Shown here one piece after another: positions 1 through 10,821 of a DNA stretch of 64,000 nucleotides. This DNA is from Cryptomeria japonica (taxonomy: Eukaryota > Streptophyta > Pinopsida > Cupressales > Cupressaceae). The notes under the pieces are model-generated. The model was not told the DNA's origin, searched no databases, and was given only the letters and a program-made list of their open reading frames with translations. The position numbers were made by a program, and so were the translations under genes. Each line of letters begins with the position of its first letter. Within the stretch, counting starts at the first letter, position 1. The stretch is taken from positions 240,174,422 through 240,238,421 of the forward strand of contig NC_081406.1 of NCBI RefSeq assembly GCF_030272615.1, read 5' to 3'.

Positions 1-467
1 GCTTCACATGCAACAACTTTGGACACAGATCTGAAGATTGTAGGTTCAAGACAAATGCATCAAGATCATCATTCAAATCGGTCAGTCCTAACAAAAAGAG
101 TAATCAGTTGAATGGCACCTGTCCCATGTGTGGTAATTTTGGTCATGTTGCAAAAAAATATAGAATAAGAATTGGTCAGAGAAACAATTCAGGATCATGG
201 AGGATAACTGGTATAGAATGCTTTAACTACCATAAGATCGGTCACTTAGCCAGAGAATGCAAGAGCCGATCCTACAATCAGTCTGTAGACAAGAACCGGT
301 TTAGCAAGAAGAAAGAGAAAAATGACCTTAAAGGAAAGATGACAACTAAAGAGGTAAGAAATGAAATGAAAAGAACATGGATCAAGAAGGATGAAGGAAA
401 AGAAGGAGAAGGAAATTCTAAAACCAAGTCATCATCTATCGGTGATGATAGTTCCTCTTCTAACTAG
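1..467 (+). pseudogene. Gag nucleocapsid-like zinc-knuckle segment of an LTR element, cut by the window start
   Basis: The frame is open from the window edge (first full codon at base 3) to a stop at 465-467. It shows three retroviral-type zinc knuckles. The first is complete if the base before the window makes a Cys codon (C-F-T-C-N-N-F-G-H-R-S-E-D-C). The second, CPMCGNFGHVAKKY, has Tyr for the last Cys. The third, CFNYHKIGHLAREC, has Tyr for the second Cys. The tail is Lys/Glu-rich and ends in a Ser-rich stretch. CCHC knuckles bind RNA in plant LTR-element Gag proteins. Two of three have lost a ligand, so the copy is decayed. No protease, integrase or reverse transcriptase follows. The next coding stretch is the unassigned ORF-X at 733. 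Bases 468-732 carry no coding signal. Confidence 0.7.
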
Positions 468-732
468 GCATATCGATGCCCAGGGGGAGCACATATGGTA
501 AGATTACTTTTGAGTCCCCCTAATAAATACAAGGATATGTTTATCTACATTGTTGTGATGTACAAAAGTTGGTTTAAAAGTTCTTAATTAAAGTATGTCC
601 TATGAGTTATTTATTTGTGTGTTGATTTCGACAACAAATAATCGGTAAAGTCAAATCGGTGTACTTTAAGTTGTGAGTTTCAAAAAACTGATCGTTGGAT
701 CATAACACTGATAAATCTCAATGGATAAATAA

Positions 733-3700
733 GAAAATGTTGGCACATTTTCATTTACACTAACTTCTCATGAAACTTTCTTGAGCTCTTGTGCAATCAA
801 AGGCAATTTGAAACTTGCTAAGCTTTGTTTGTGTGGAAAATTCAAGCAGAGTGATAGAGGTGTTTGGTATTTCATAGGAAAGGGTTTTCAACTACGTCTG
901 AGAAAAGATTGTTTAAAGGTCATCATGGTAGCGCTGATATCAACTCCTGTGTTGGTTGAAGCTATCAAGGAACCCCAACCTGAGTTCAAGCTGCACCTAA
1001 TGAAAGCTGGTGAAATCGACAAGATAGGTGCTTTTTCATCTGTGCCCTTCGGTGTATTGTTGGTAGAAGATATTTGCTCCTACATTGATTACAAGCTTGA
1101 AGAACTTGTAGATAAGTTCCTTCAAAATTATTTTAATGGGTTCTATGACAATGATCAATTGAAGCCATAATTTCTATCTCTGAAGACAAAGGATCTGGAA
1201 AATGTGATTGATTTTCATGTTCAGTTTCATGACGACTGGGTTAGATATCTACTAAGCAGGGTTCATGATCAATTTTTGTGGCTGGAAGCTAATGCACTGA
1301 TCAAGATTTTAAAGGAGGTGATTCGAAGAGTGACTGGGTTCAGTGCTACCGGTGAAGCATTAACCCTAAGAATGATTTCATCAAATGAAGTCATTCGGTT
1401 AACCAAATCCCGGTGTGACAATCGAGCTATGACAATCACCCATATTGAGGATGCTGAAGTACGATTTGCCTCTGTAGTGTTGGGTTACAAGGTTTATCAA
1501 TCTAGCCAGATGAATAGTGTGTCGAGTAGTGCCATCTATGCTGGATATCGAATTATCAAAGAAGATGCAACCTATGACATATGTGAGATGATTCAAAGTT
1601 AGTTCATGGTGAACATGGAAATAATAAAGAAGGACAAGAAACAATCTTTCAAATATGGCTCGCTACTGGTATGTATATTTTTCTATGTGCAAAAATATTT
1701 TTCTAGTAAGGGTAGTGTAGTATGGTCACAGGAGAAGCCTATTATAGTTCAGATAGGTGAAATGATTAGGGATCTGGGAAATAATTTTGGGGAAGCAATG
1801 TGGGGATATTTTAAGGAATTCCAAATTAAGATGCACAAGAGAGAAAGAATTCCAACCAGAATAGTGCAAAAATACAAAGACAACATATGTTTTCTTGTAG
1901 ACACAGATTGTTGTATTATTCAAGTAGTTCAACCCAAAACTTTGTAGGTTCAACCCATGGGCTATGAGGTTTCAAAAGATCTTGTTAAAATTCATATCAA
2001 TATGCTTCTATCTAAATCGGTAGACTCAAAGGCAAAGAGGTTTGGAACATATGAGGAGGCAAGCTCTAAAATTAAATAGAAACTTCAGGTGCCTATCATG
2101 AAAAGAAGAGTAAGGAAAATGATTGATACTCTTGATAAGAAATATGGAGGGAAGCATTCCGTGCCACTACCTCCACCAGTGTGAGTGTGTAAATAGGGGT
2201 CACACCTGCTAAACATGAAGAATCAATAGGTGGAAAGAAGACAGTGACAAAGACAAAACCTAAGGGGATTGCAACAATCAATCCTCCAACATACTCAAAG
2301 GAAAAGGATCCAAGTATTCCGGTATCTTCACCAAGTAAAGATAGACCGGTAGGAGTGACTTACACTAGAAAAAAAAGGGTGATCCAAAGCTCAAAAAGGA
2401 TGTGAAACACAATGATATCACTGACACCTTATCAGATGTGGAAATAACAGAGGTTAGAATAAATGGAAGGAACAAAGCCCCAACAATTGATGAGTTGGTG
2501 CATGGAATAAAAGAATTTGGAGGTTTGGCCAGTGTTGGAAGGAGATATTCCCTTAGTAACGAAGAAGACAAAAGGAAAATTGAGGAAGCTTTGATTTGGA
2601 ATTTGCACAACTTTTGTAGGACTCCTAGTGAATTATATGGCATAATCCCATCAAATTTGCAAGATCAAATTGAAGGGAGATGGAAGACAACTCTAACTAC
2701 TGAAAAGGAACTCAGAATACAAGCACTCATGGAAGTGCAACATGACTTAGATCTTGATCAAGCTTCATTGGTGTTTGAAGCATGCATTCAACATTTCAAG
2801 ATAAGGAATAGAACTGGGAGAGTGGCAGTAGGAGAAGTGGGAGAAGTACATGCTGAAGTTGTTGCCTTATGGAAGGAAATTATGAACCAGCAAAAGGAAG
2901 TTGAAGAAGAAATTAAAAAGGAATCAAAACAGCACCAAGGTGCAACTACCCTTGACAAAGGAAAAGCTAAGGAAACAAACTCAACTAACGAATTTGATAC
3001 TTTCACAGTTGAAGCCATCATAGGAAACGTTGTGTGAGATATCCCCAATCTGAAAAAGAAAATCAAACAACCAGTTCATACTTCACCGGTGAAGGAAGCT
3101 AATAAAACTAAGCTTTTTGGTCAAGATGAAGTGTTAATTGAAGACGTTCCGTATGAGGATACTCCTCATAGACCCTTATTGTCACCAAATCCTATTCTCT
3201 CTCAAGAAGGAAAAGAGGAAGAAAAGAAGATAGAGGAAGAGAAGAAAGTAGAGGAAGGAAAAGAGGAAGAAACAAAAGTAGAGGAAGGAAAAGAGGAAGA
3301 GAAGAAAATAAAGGATAACACGGTAGTGATGAATACTCCTCAGACAAAGAGAAAGTTAGACTTAGACAAGGAAGGTGAAAAGAAAAAGGTAAGAATAATT
3401 ACAACAACTAGTTCATAAGTTGAGACTATGGAAAAGGAAGGTGGAATAGACGAGGAAGAAGAAGGTGACTTGGTCATTGACATAAAGAAAATGACCCCCA
3501 AGCAGTTGATGAAAGTCTCATAAAAATTGAGAATCCAAGCTGAAAAGGTAAAACTGAGAGAAAAGAAAAAGAAGGCAAAAATCCTCACTTCTGCCAAAAC
3601 AATTCTCTCTAATCTCATCTCGGACATTACAGTTGATGATACTGCACCCATTATTGACCAGTTGGATACTTTGGTAAAAGCAATTAGTTCAGAGGCAACC

Positions 3701-4195
3701 GATGTAGAGAAGGTTGCAGTAAGGCAATATGAAACAAAGCGAGGAGATAACCTAATGGAGCATATAATAGTTGAAAAAGTTGCTCTTTCCACGAGAATAG
3801 AAGAAGTTAAAAATATACTGCAGGAAGTTGGTCAACTACTAATGAAATCTTCAAAATTTCCTTCTTTAATCCAAGACTTAGAAGATAAAAGAAATCATAC
3901 TCACAAGGAGATTGAAGATCTGGTAAGCTCTTTTGATCCTCTTATCAGTTCAACATCAATCTTTACTGGAAAAGTCAAAATGCTCAATCATAAAATCAAA
4001 AGGTTGAAAGATGAAGAAGACAAAAGAAGTCTTAGTTTATTAGAGCTCCAGTGCTATTTAGCACCAATAATTGATTTCATGCAATTGAACATCAATGGAG
4101 CAGACCGCCTAATAAATGAACTTGACTATAAGATAGTTGATGACATGGAGGTCTTAATTGCAATCTTACATGGCCACTTCACCACCATGAAATAA
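733..4195 (+). pseudogene. ORF-X copy 1: long unassigned retroelement-associated ORF
   Basis: I do not recognise this protein. The frame opens after a stop at 730-732. It runs with in-frame stops at about 1168, 1600 and 1945, shifts frame between about 2160 and 2400, and then continues in one frame with stops at 3035, 3416 and 3521 to the end at 4195. That is about 1150 codons. The N-terminal half looks globular, with segments such as EANALIKILKEVIRRVTGF and FKYGSLLVCIFFYVQKYF. A Lys/Pro-rich linker follows near 2200-2400. A repetitive Glu/Lys tract lies at 3203-3315, made of units like VEEGKEEE. The last 220 residues are rich in heptad-like Leu/Ile/Lys/Glu and look coiled-coil. It ends 217 bp before a 3' LTR, so it is element-borne. 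The same order of parts is seen in copies at 37.5 and 47.5 kb. It might be a captured host gene, perhaps plant-mobile-domain-like. That is a guess. Confidence 0.6.
3203..3315 (+). repeat. Glu/Lys-coding short tandem repeat inside ORF-X copy 1
   Basis: Purine-rich degenerate units of about 30-40 bp (around gaggaaggaaaagaggaaga) repeat about three times in frame. They encode alternating E/K stretches. This is a low-complexity linker, expected to be disordered or helical, between the globular and coiled-coil parts of ORF-X. Confidence 0.65.
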
Positions 4196-4395
4196 ATTCA
4201 ATCTTCATAGGAATCTTCCTTGAAAGTTGCTCAAGAAAAATTTAAAGATATTTTTGTTTTATTTTGACAAATCTTTTTGCATAGTCTTTGCCATTGATAG
4301 CTAAAGGGGGATTTTTGGAATTTTTTGGAATCTTGTAAAAAACAATAGGGGCCAGAATCAGCAAAGTTTTGTAGTAGTTTGTAGTTTTACCACCA

Positions 4396-4412
4396 ATACC
4401 AAAGGGGTAGTT
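4396..4412 (+). other. Polypurine tract before the 3' LTR
   Basis: The sequence accaaaggggtag sits immediately before the LTR start. The copia element at 10.8-18.3 kb has the near-identical ccaaaggggtagat at the same place (on the minus strand). Polypurine tracts prime plus-strand synthesis. The shared tract supports common family membership of the two elements. Confidence 0.75.
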
Positions 4413-5772
4413 TGTTGGCATTGAGATGGAGTTTTGTATGACCAGTTAATGATATGGTTATCATTGTTGGCAACACCATCTCTTAAGTCTTCACAATCCA
4501 TCGGTAGTAAGTAGACTAGGATATTGAGGTCAACCGGCTAAGAAGTAAGTAAACAAGATAAGTAGTGAGTAGACCAACAAGTAGTAACTAAACCGACAAG
4601 TAGTAAGAAGACCAAAAAGAAGTGAGCAGACCAACAAGAAATGAGAAGATTGGGAAGCAGTGAGTAGACCATCAAGTGGTAAGTAGATCAGCACAGTAGA
4701 AGTCCATTGGCTAAGCAAAGAACAGACCGATATAGGAGGAAACCAGCTAGACAGATTTGGATCGGTTAATCGGAAGAGTCAGTAATCGACAGATTGGTAT
4801 TGTTCAGTTACATCCAGCTAAATCAAGAGTCTTCTCCAGTCAACCGGTGGACTTATCGGCATGTTTGACTATATTGACAGATATTCCTGTATGATTTCAA
4901 AGGCGTAATTTAAGGCCTGACAATGAAATTTTGAAAGGTATGTTTTGGAGGGAAAAGTTGGCGACAGACTAAAGGGTCTAAAATACACATATCTCATTCT
5001 TGTGATGGTTGTTGTCAAGTTGAATGAAGGTAATGTGAAAGTGGACATAGGGGGAGTTTAAGAGATTGCAGAGTCAAATGACAGAGGACTGGTAGAGTGG
5101 AAGTTTCACGAAGTGGTGACTCAAGTGACAGAGGATCGACAGTGTGACATTCAAGGATCAACAAATCAGTAGAAGGCAAAGTTGAAAGTGATTTTTGGAA
5201 ATCAAAGTTTTGTAGAACAGACACAACCAATGCAGATCTAGTGTGATTCTTTAATGTGATCTGATCAGGCTAATGAGTAGAAGTTTTGTAGATCATCCAT
5301 TTGTTGCTTTCTAACAACTGCAACATAAATCCCTTAACTGGATGGACATTAACAGGTCCCATTGTATAAATCTATTAACCGAGTAACATCTTTATTGATG
5401 TTCTAAGTCCTTTAACTAGGCTACCTTTAATAGGGTAAAGGCACTAACCAGCCTTGATCAAAATCCCTTAACCAGGTGACACCTAACAATGTCTTCGTAA
5501 TCTCCTAACAGGGATGGCTCTTTACCAGGCATACTTCAAAAAGTACAAACTTTATGAGTTCCTACTCACACCATGGTTTTCTCCCTATTGGGTTTCCATG
5601 AGATAAATCTGTGTGTCATTATGTATCTTTTCATGTATGCTTAATCTTCTACAGTAAATGTTTATATTGATGAATGGTAAATTAGTTCAAACTTAAAGTA
5701 AAAGTTTAAATTGGTTAAAATAGGTAAAGTGTTGATTCACCCCTCCCCTCTCAGCATCGGTTGTGACTAACA
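4413..5772 (+). mobile_element. 3' LTR of the plus-strand ORF-X element (accggt-rich copia-type LTR family)
   Basis: This 1360-bp LTR starts TGTTGGCATTGA and ends GTTGTGACTAACA, so it has TG...CA ends. Its last about 500 bp align clearly with the LTRs at 10822-12331 and 16770-18296 in reverse orientation. Shared features are the R/U5 motif CCCTTAAC-x-GGTG repeated several times, the block tactcacaccatggttttctcc, and the end gttgattcacccctcccctc. The U3 part is more diverged and carries a degenerate repeat of guagtaag-like units (DNA: gtagtaagtagac) near 4500-4690. The 5' LTR lies outside the window, so the target duplication cannot be checked. The right flank is an older ORF-X fragment on the other strand. 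Confidence 0.85.
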
Positions 5773-6321
5773 AATTTTACGATGTTTGAGAATACAATGT
5801 TTAAGAGAACACAATAGATAATGGGGGAAAGAAACCCTGACCTTATACTGGAAGTGGTTGAGAAGGATGAAGTCGTAGCCATACACCCTTGTAAATCTCT
5901 TGTCGGCCATAATATATTCCATGAGCACCCTTAGAACCTCCCTCCAGAGCATTTTTATGGTTCTGAGATCGAAATAGCTATTCGAAACCTTTACCAATGC
6001 TTCCCTCTCCTCCTCATATTTTGGGAAATTCACAGCCGCTTCATCAAAAAATTTCCTTTCACGAAAGAATTTCAAACCTTCAGTTGAGAGGCTCGTAACT
6101 TATCCAATTAGCTCCTCATTGATAATCACTTTTCTGCCTAAGAGAATGATGTGTTCCTCCTTCCAATTCTTGACAAAATACCTCACAATGTTAGGGTGAG
6201 CACCATTGAGCCTTTCCAGGAAAGGTTTCAACCCCCCTTTAACAATCTAATTCCACACCTTCTAGTTCTTCTGGTGCTTTTCACATCTTTTTATCTCCAC
6301 TCTTTTCCTATTTCCCCCCAT
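5773..6321 (-). pseudogene. ORF-X copy 2: N-terminal fragment, truncated by the element-1 LTR
   Basis: Read from an ATG at 6321 on the minus strand, one frame runs to the LTR boundary at 5773 with only three stops, near 6262, 6248 and 6100. The protein starts with a basic patch (MGGNRKRVEIKRCEK). It continues with GLKPFLERLNG, FVKNWKEEHIILLGRKVI, a VTSLSTEGLKFFRERK segment and VYGYDFILLNHF. These segments line up in order and spacing with the N-terminal parts of the ORF-X copies at 37.5 and 47.5 kb. The frame stops exactly where the foreign LTR begins, so element 1 most likely inserted into this older copy and the remainder lies upstream of the window. Function is unknown. It is the least decayed N-terminus of the four copies. 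Confidence 0.6.
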
Positions 6322-6583
6322 TTTTGTGCAAGTTTCTTTCTTCTCAAATGCAGAGCAGATAAACTTGGCAACACATTTACAACAAAGCCCAGGAACCCAC
6401 AATACGTACCAATTCATGCAGAATGAAAGGATAATAATGGCATCAACGATGTATTGAATGAAATGATACCTTACACTGGTCCTCTTAATCATTTTTCGAA
6501 ATAGAAACCTCTCCAGGAATAACATCATTTCAAATTAAGGATTTCACCCCAACTTCTATTTCCTTGTATGATTATCACATCTG

Positions 6584-7183
6584 TCATCCAGAGAGATTTA
6601 CCCCTTTGTTGGCAAAATAGTCAGTGACCATGTTTGCTTCACTAAACACGTGTGAGATTCTTATATTCTCAAAGTTTCTAATAAGGAATTTAGCTTCATC
6701 AATCCAATTTTTGATGGTCCATGAGGGGGAATATTTACCTAATAGGCAATCAATAATATTTTTTGAGTCCCCCTCAATCCATAGATTTTTAATATTCAAA
6801 TTGCTAGCAAGGTTAATAACCTAGAAAGCTCCTATGGCTTCGGCTAAGTGATTGGACTAAGAGCCCAAGGTGATTGCCACCACCAAAACAAAGTTGCTAT
6901 AGTGATCTCTTAACACCCCCCCACTCCTAGCTGGCCCCGGTTTACCCTTGGCCACCCCATCAAAATTAGCTTTTATCCATTTCTTTGGAGGATGGGCCCA
7001 AGTAACACCTTCACAATCCTTTTTCCCTTGTCTAGTAGCTTTTGTAATATCCTCTTTTATATGCCAATCTATCGCCATCTTAAGACCATATTGGGAACAA
7101 ACAACTGTCTCTATTTTACACTCATTAGCATGTATACTGTTCATGTTTTCCATAATTAATCTAAAAATTCTTTCAAACACCAC
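6584..7183 (-). pseudogene. LINE ORF2, RNase H domain (C-terminal)
   Basis: Minus-strand frames encode a plant LINE-type RNase H (RVT_3 family). WIKANFDGVAKGKPGPARSG carries the first catalytic Asp. LAEAIGAF carries the Glu, IEGDSKNII the second Asp, and HVFSEANMVTDYFAN the C-terminal His/Asn block. One stop falls just after VVAITLGS. The ORF ends at 6584. RNase H degrades the RNA strand of the hybrid during target-primed reverse transcription. The motifs are in the right order and spacing, so the call is firm. The stop and neighbouring shifts make this a pseudogene. Confidence 0.8.
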
Positions 7184-7222
7184 ATTCTTTGGATCCTTCT
7201 TGTTTCTGAATACTCTGTTATT

Positions 7223-8339
7223 TCATTCCTTCAACATTCCCCATACAATATGGGGGAGAGAAAGAGACCACAATTTGCGAATAAAAGGGTTAAGAGAGTG
7301 TACATACCATTGAGCAAATAGATCCTCTAATGAACTAGGGAGAACCCAAGATAAGTCCCAGAGAGAGAAAATCTTCCCTAGATTGCACCAACAAATGGAC
7401 AATGGATAAAAAGGTGGTTGGCCATTTTCGCAACTTCCTTGAATAAAAAAATCTATTAGGAAGATGAAAGCTACGTTTACAAAGATTGTCCATAGTGAGC
7501 ACCTTATTCTGAAGCAAAATCCAAAAGGAGAAATTAATCTTAGGCATAAGGTGTTTAAACCAGGCTTTGGCCCAAATAGGGGGAGGGGTAGAAGAAAGGG
7601 ATAGCAAAGAGATAGCCAAGGAAACCAAAAAGTAGCCCGAGGGGGAAGGTCTCTAGACAAGATTTTCACCTTGTTGATTCATCCCAATTTTAACTACTAA
7701 CAAAGTATTTTGAATATAGGCAAGATCTGGGCTGACCTGGCATAGATCTACCCCTTTTCCATTCCTCCAATAATCCTTGACCTTACTTCCAAATAGATTC
7801 TTACAATTATCACTCGATGCAAAGAAGTTCTCATAAGACATTAAGGGCTCCTTCATAATCCATCTATCTTCCCAAAATCTGGCTTGATTCCCATCTTTGA
7901 TACACCAACGTGCACCCATTTCAATAATATTTATTCCCCTGATCATATCATTCCAAAGGGTTGACCCTTGTGAAAGATTAGTAGACTCTAGGAAGGATAT
8001 GAGAGAATCATGATTGGATAGATATTTACTTTTCACAATACTATTCCATTCACTGTTAGAAGAAAAGGTTCTCCAAATTTGTATAGCAAGGAGGGCCTTG
8101 TTAATGGTTCTAATTCTCCTTAGACCCAGACCTCCCAAATCCCAACCTATAAGTGGCATTCTTTTTCTCTCCTCCACTCTAGACCATAAGAAGTTTTTTT
8201 GAATTTTTTCAATGACATCTGCATATTTAGCAGGGATTTTAAACAAATTCAAAGAATATGTAGGAAGATTTTGGAGACTAGATTTAAGAAGTTGAATCTT
8301 AGTCGCTTGACTGAGTGGAGAACCCTTCCATCCCACCAA
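7223..8339 (-). pseudogene. LINE ORF2, thumb and zf-RVT region
   Basis: This stretch follows the reverse transcriptase core on the minus strand. It reads GWKGSPLSQATKIQLLKSSL, then a Trp-rich stretch with DLGGLGLRRIRTINKALLAI and WNSIVKSKYLS, which are the usual landmarks of the region after the palm in plant LINE ORF2. Downstream frames (7669-7223) keep KILTMDNLCKR-like and WGMLKEWNNRVFRNK-like segments that match the zf-RVT to RNase H linker. The reading is broken into at least three frames, so several indels are present. No separate function is claimed beyond being part of the ORF2 polyprotein. Confidence 0.65.
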
Positions 8340-8359
8340 CTTCTTATTAAATCTATCAA

Positions 8360-9694
8360 TTAAAGCATTCCAAAAAGAGTCAGGGCCTTAAGACCCAGTG
8401 GTAGACCTAGATAGATAGAAGGTAACACTTCGATTATGCACTCAAGAATTTTGTCCATTTTCCTTTGCCTCGGCTTTGGGATATTAAAGAAGAGTAAAGA
8501 GATTTTTTGTCTATTCACCATTTGACTAGAACCCGACTCATAATCATCTAGAGCCTTTCTCAAGTTCCTTGCTTAAGCAATAGTAGATCTTCCTATTAAT
8601 ATGGTATCATCCATGAACTATTGATGAGTACACACCAGATGGTTTGAGGATAGTTTTAGACCCATTAAGGGTCCCTGATCAACTATTTTTTGCAAGTTTC
8701 TTCCAAGACATTTTGCCATTAGAGTGAAAAGATTTGGGGAAATGGGGTCCCCCTGCCTTAACCCTTTGGTATTCTTAAAAAAGTATGAGGGAGAGCCATT
8801 CACCATGATGGAAATGGTAGCCGTAAAAATAAGTTGGCCAATCAACTGGAGGACCCGATTGCAAAAGCCAAAAGACTTCATAATTTTGACCAAAAAGTCC
8901 CAATCAACTCTATCATAATCTTTGGAAATGTCCAGTTTGACAAGAAATCCCTTGGTCTTTGAAACCATGAGAGAATGGACATTCTCATGGTTTGTAACAA
9001 TAGAGTCTAGGATCTGCCTTCCTGGAATGAAACCATTTTGCTAATGGGAGATGAGGGAAGGCAATCATCTCAGCAACCTAGAGGTCAAGACGTTAGAAAT
9101 AATTTTGTAAAAGGAATTACATAAACTGATGGGCCTAAAAGAATCAAAATTTTCCATTCCAGGGCATTTAGGGATAAGAATCAGGAAAGTAGCATTAAGC
9201 TCCTTGAGAAGGCACCTGGACCCAAAAATTTATTTGACAACATTCACAACTTCATCAACAACAATTTCGCAGAAATACTAAAAAAAGAACATAGGGAAGC
9301 CATCAGGTCCCGGAGCCTTGTTACCTTCAAAGGAGAAAATAGCTCTTTTGATTTCATCCCTTGATGGAAAGGAGGAGAGAATTCTATTATATTCTTCCTT
9401 GACAAGACTAGGAATAGCCTCCATTAAGGTATCTTGAATTTCATTGTTAATGCCCCCATTAACCTTAAGGAGATTGCTAAAGAAAAGGACAACATTCTTT
9501 CTAATATCTTTTTCCTTATCAAACCTATTGCCACTATAATCAATATATGAGATTCTATTAGCTTCCCTGTGATTAAGAGCTGTCATGTGAAAATACTTGG
9601 TATTCTTATCTTTAGCCGCGAGCCACATGGCTCTTGATATTTGTTTCCAAAACTCTTCTTCCTTTAAGATTAAATCATGCATCTTACCAAGCAC
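8360..9694 (-). pseudogene. LINE ORF2, reverse transcriptase core
   Basis: Minus-strand frames give the reverse transcriptase blocks in order: FEGNKAPGPDGFP (block 0/1), RPISLCNSFYKIISNVL, NGFIPGRQILDSI, LDISKDYDRVDWDFL (block A Asp), KGLRQGDPISPNLF (block B) and QFMDDTILIG (block C, the FxDD catalytic pair near 8610). Stops lie near 9270, 9230, 9055 and 8620. All catalytic Asp residues are visible, so inactivation comes from stops and frameshifts rather than active-site loss. This is the enzyme that copies the LINE RNA at the nicked target. Confidence 0.82.
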
Positions 9695-10684
9695 CTCATT
9701 TTCCTTTTATTTGTAGTCAGCTATATATTCTTCCAGCTGGAGTTTCCCCTGGATGTCCTTTATTTCCATTTGTAATTCTAACTTCATACCAAAAATATTC
9801 CCAAAGGTTTCCTTGTTTCATTTTCTAACTTTGTTTTTCACCTCCCTCATTCTTTTGGCAACCCTAAACATTGCAGTACCAGAAACTGTAATATTCCACC
9901 ATTTACTCACTTCTTCAAAGATCTTAGGGTGAGACAACCACATTCGTTCAAATCTGAATGGAAAGTTCCTTTTTGCTTGGATGGGGTCCACCACAAAGCT
10001 TATTGGGAAGTGATCAGAGCCAATTCTTGAGAGAGATTTTAAGGAACAAAATTAATATAAGAACCCTTGATCAAAGATTAAGGCTCTGTCTAGCCTAACT
10101 TGAGTCAACTCATTACTTATTCTCCTATTTGACTAGGTGTAGGAAACTCCTTGAAGATCAATATCCATAAGCCCGTAAGAATTAATGAAATCCTAAAGGT
10201 CCATTTTTCTTTCCAGATTAACCTGAGAGCCTCCAAATTTTTCACAGTCTTTAAGAGGAGTATTATAGTCACCCATCACAATCCAATTTTTCTTACTAAA
10301 ATTTCTACAAAAAGCCATAAGATCTTGCCAAAAAAGATTTCTTGTGCCCCTACCATTAGGAGCATAGATGTTGGACTGGACCCAGCAAAAATTATCTCTT
10401 AAATGGAAAAATTTAGTAGCTACATGATGAGAACTTTCAAAAATCTGTTCTCCTCTAATGAGGTTAAGGTTCCAAAAAGTGACAATTCCCCCTGATGCTC
10501 CCTCAGAGCTATTCCCATGCACCCCACAAAACTTAAACATTTTGATCTTTTCCGCTTGCTCTTTTGACATTTTAGACTCTTGAATCAATAAAATATCCAG
10601 TCTATGATCCCTAGCTAAATTATACAAAATATCCTGCTTATGAAGGCTATTCAGGCCCCTTATATTCCAAGACATAATTTTCAT
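9695..10684 (-). pseudogene. LINE ORF2 start: apurinic-type endonuclease domain
   Basis: The frame starts at ATG 10684 with KIMSWNIRGLN, the standard opening of plant L1 ORF2. The exonuclease-endonuclease-phosphatase motifs follow: LLIQESKM (metal-binding Glu), GGIVTFWN, QSNIYAPNG and IVMGDYN (D-x-N pair), and near 10020 RIGSDHFPISF (catalytic His in SDH). Stops occur near 10187, 10140 and 10050. The enzyme nicks target DNA to prime reverse transcription. ORF1 ends 85 bp upstream at 10769, the usual compact spacing. Confidence 0.82.
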
Positions 10685-10816
10685 TATTTACCTGGGGAGT
10701 GGAGCTTACAAATCTCTAGTATGATTTTTTGCAAACCATCTGCTATATCTTGAAAGCTATCCTTCTCCCTATGCCATTTTGTGGATTTTCTTCCTTGACT
10801 TCGTTTTGAAGCTCCA

Positions 10817-10821
10817 CAGTC
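10817..10821. repeat. Target-site duplication of the nested copia, left copy
   Basis: CAGTC here and TAGTC at 18297-18301 flank the element. The single C/T difference is a transition consistent with decay after insertion. Collapsing the two copies restores the LINE ORF1 reading frame. Confidence 0.75.

Noticed and set aside
3340-3792. 150-codon minus-strand Ser/Phe-rich frame
   Set aside because: Antisense shadow of the Lys/Glu-rich part of ORF-X copy 1.
1204-4195. ORF-X copy 1 as an envelope-like protein
   Set aside because: No signal peptide, no transmembrane segment near the C-terminus and no glycosylation-rich ectodomain. The end looks coiled-coil and charged instead.
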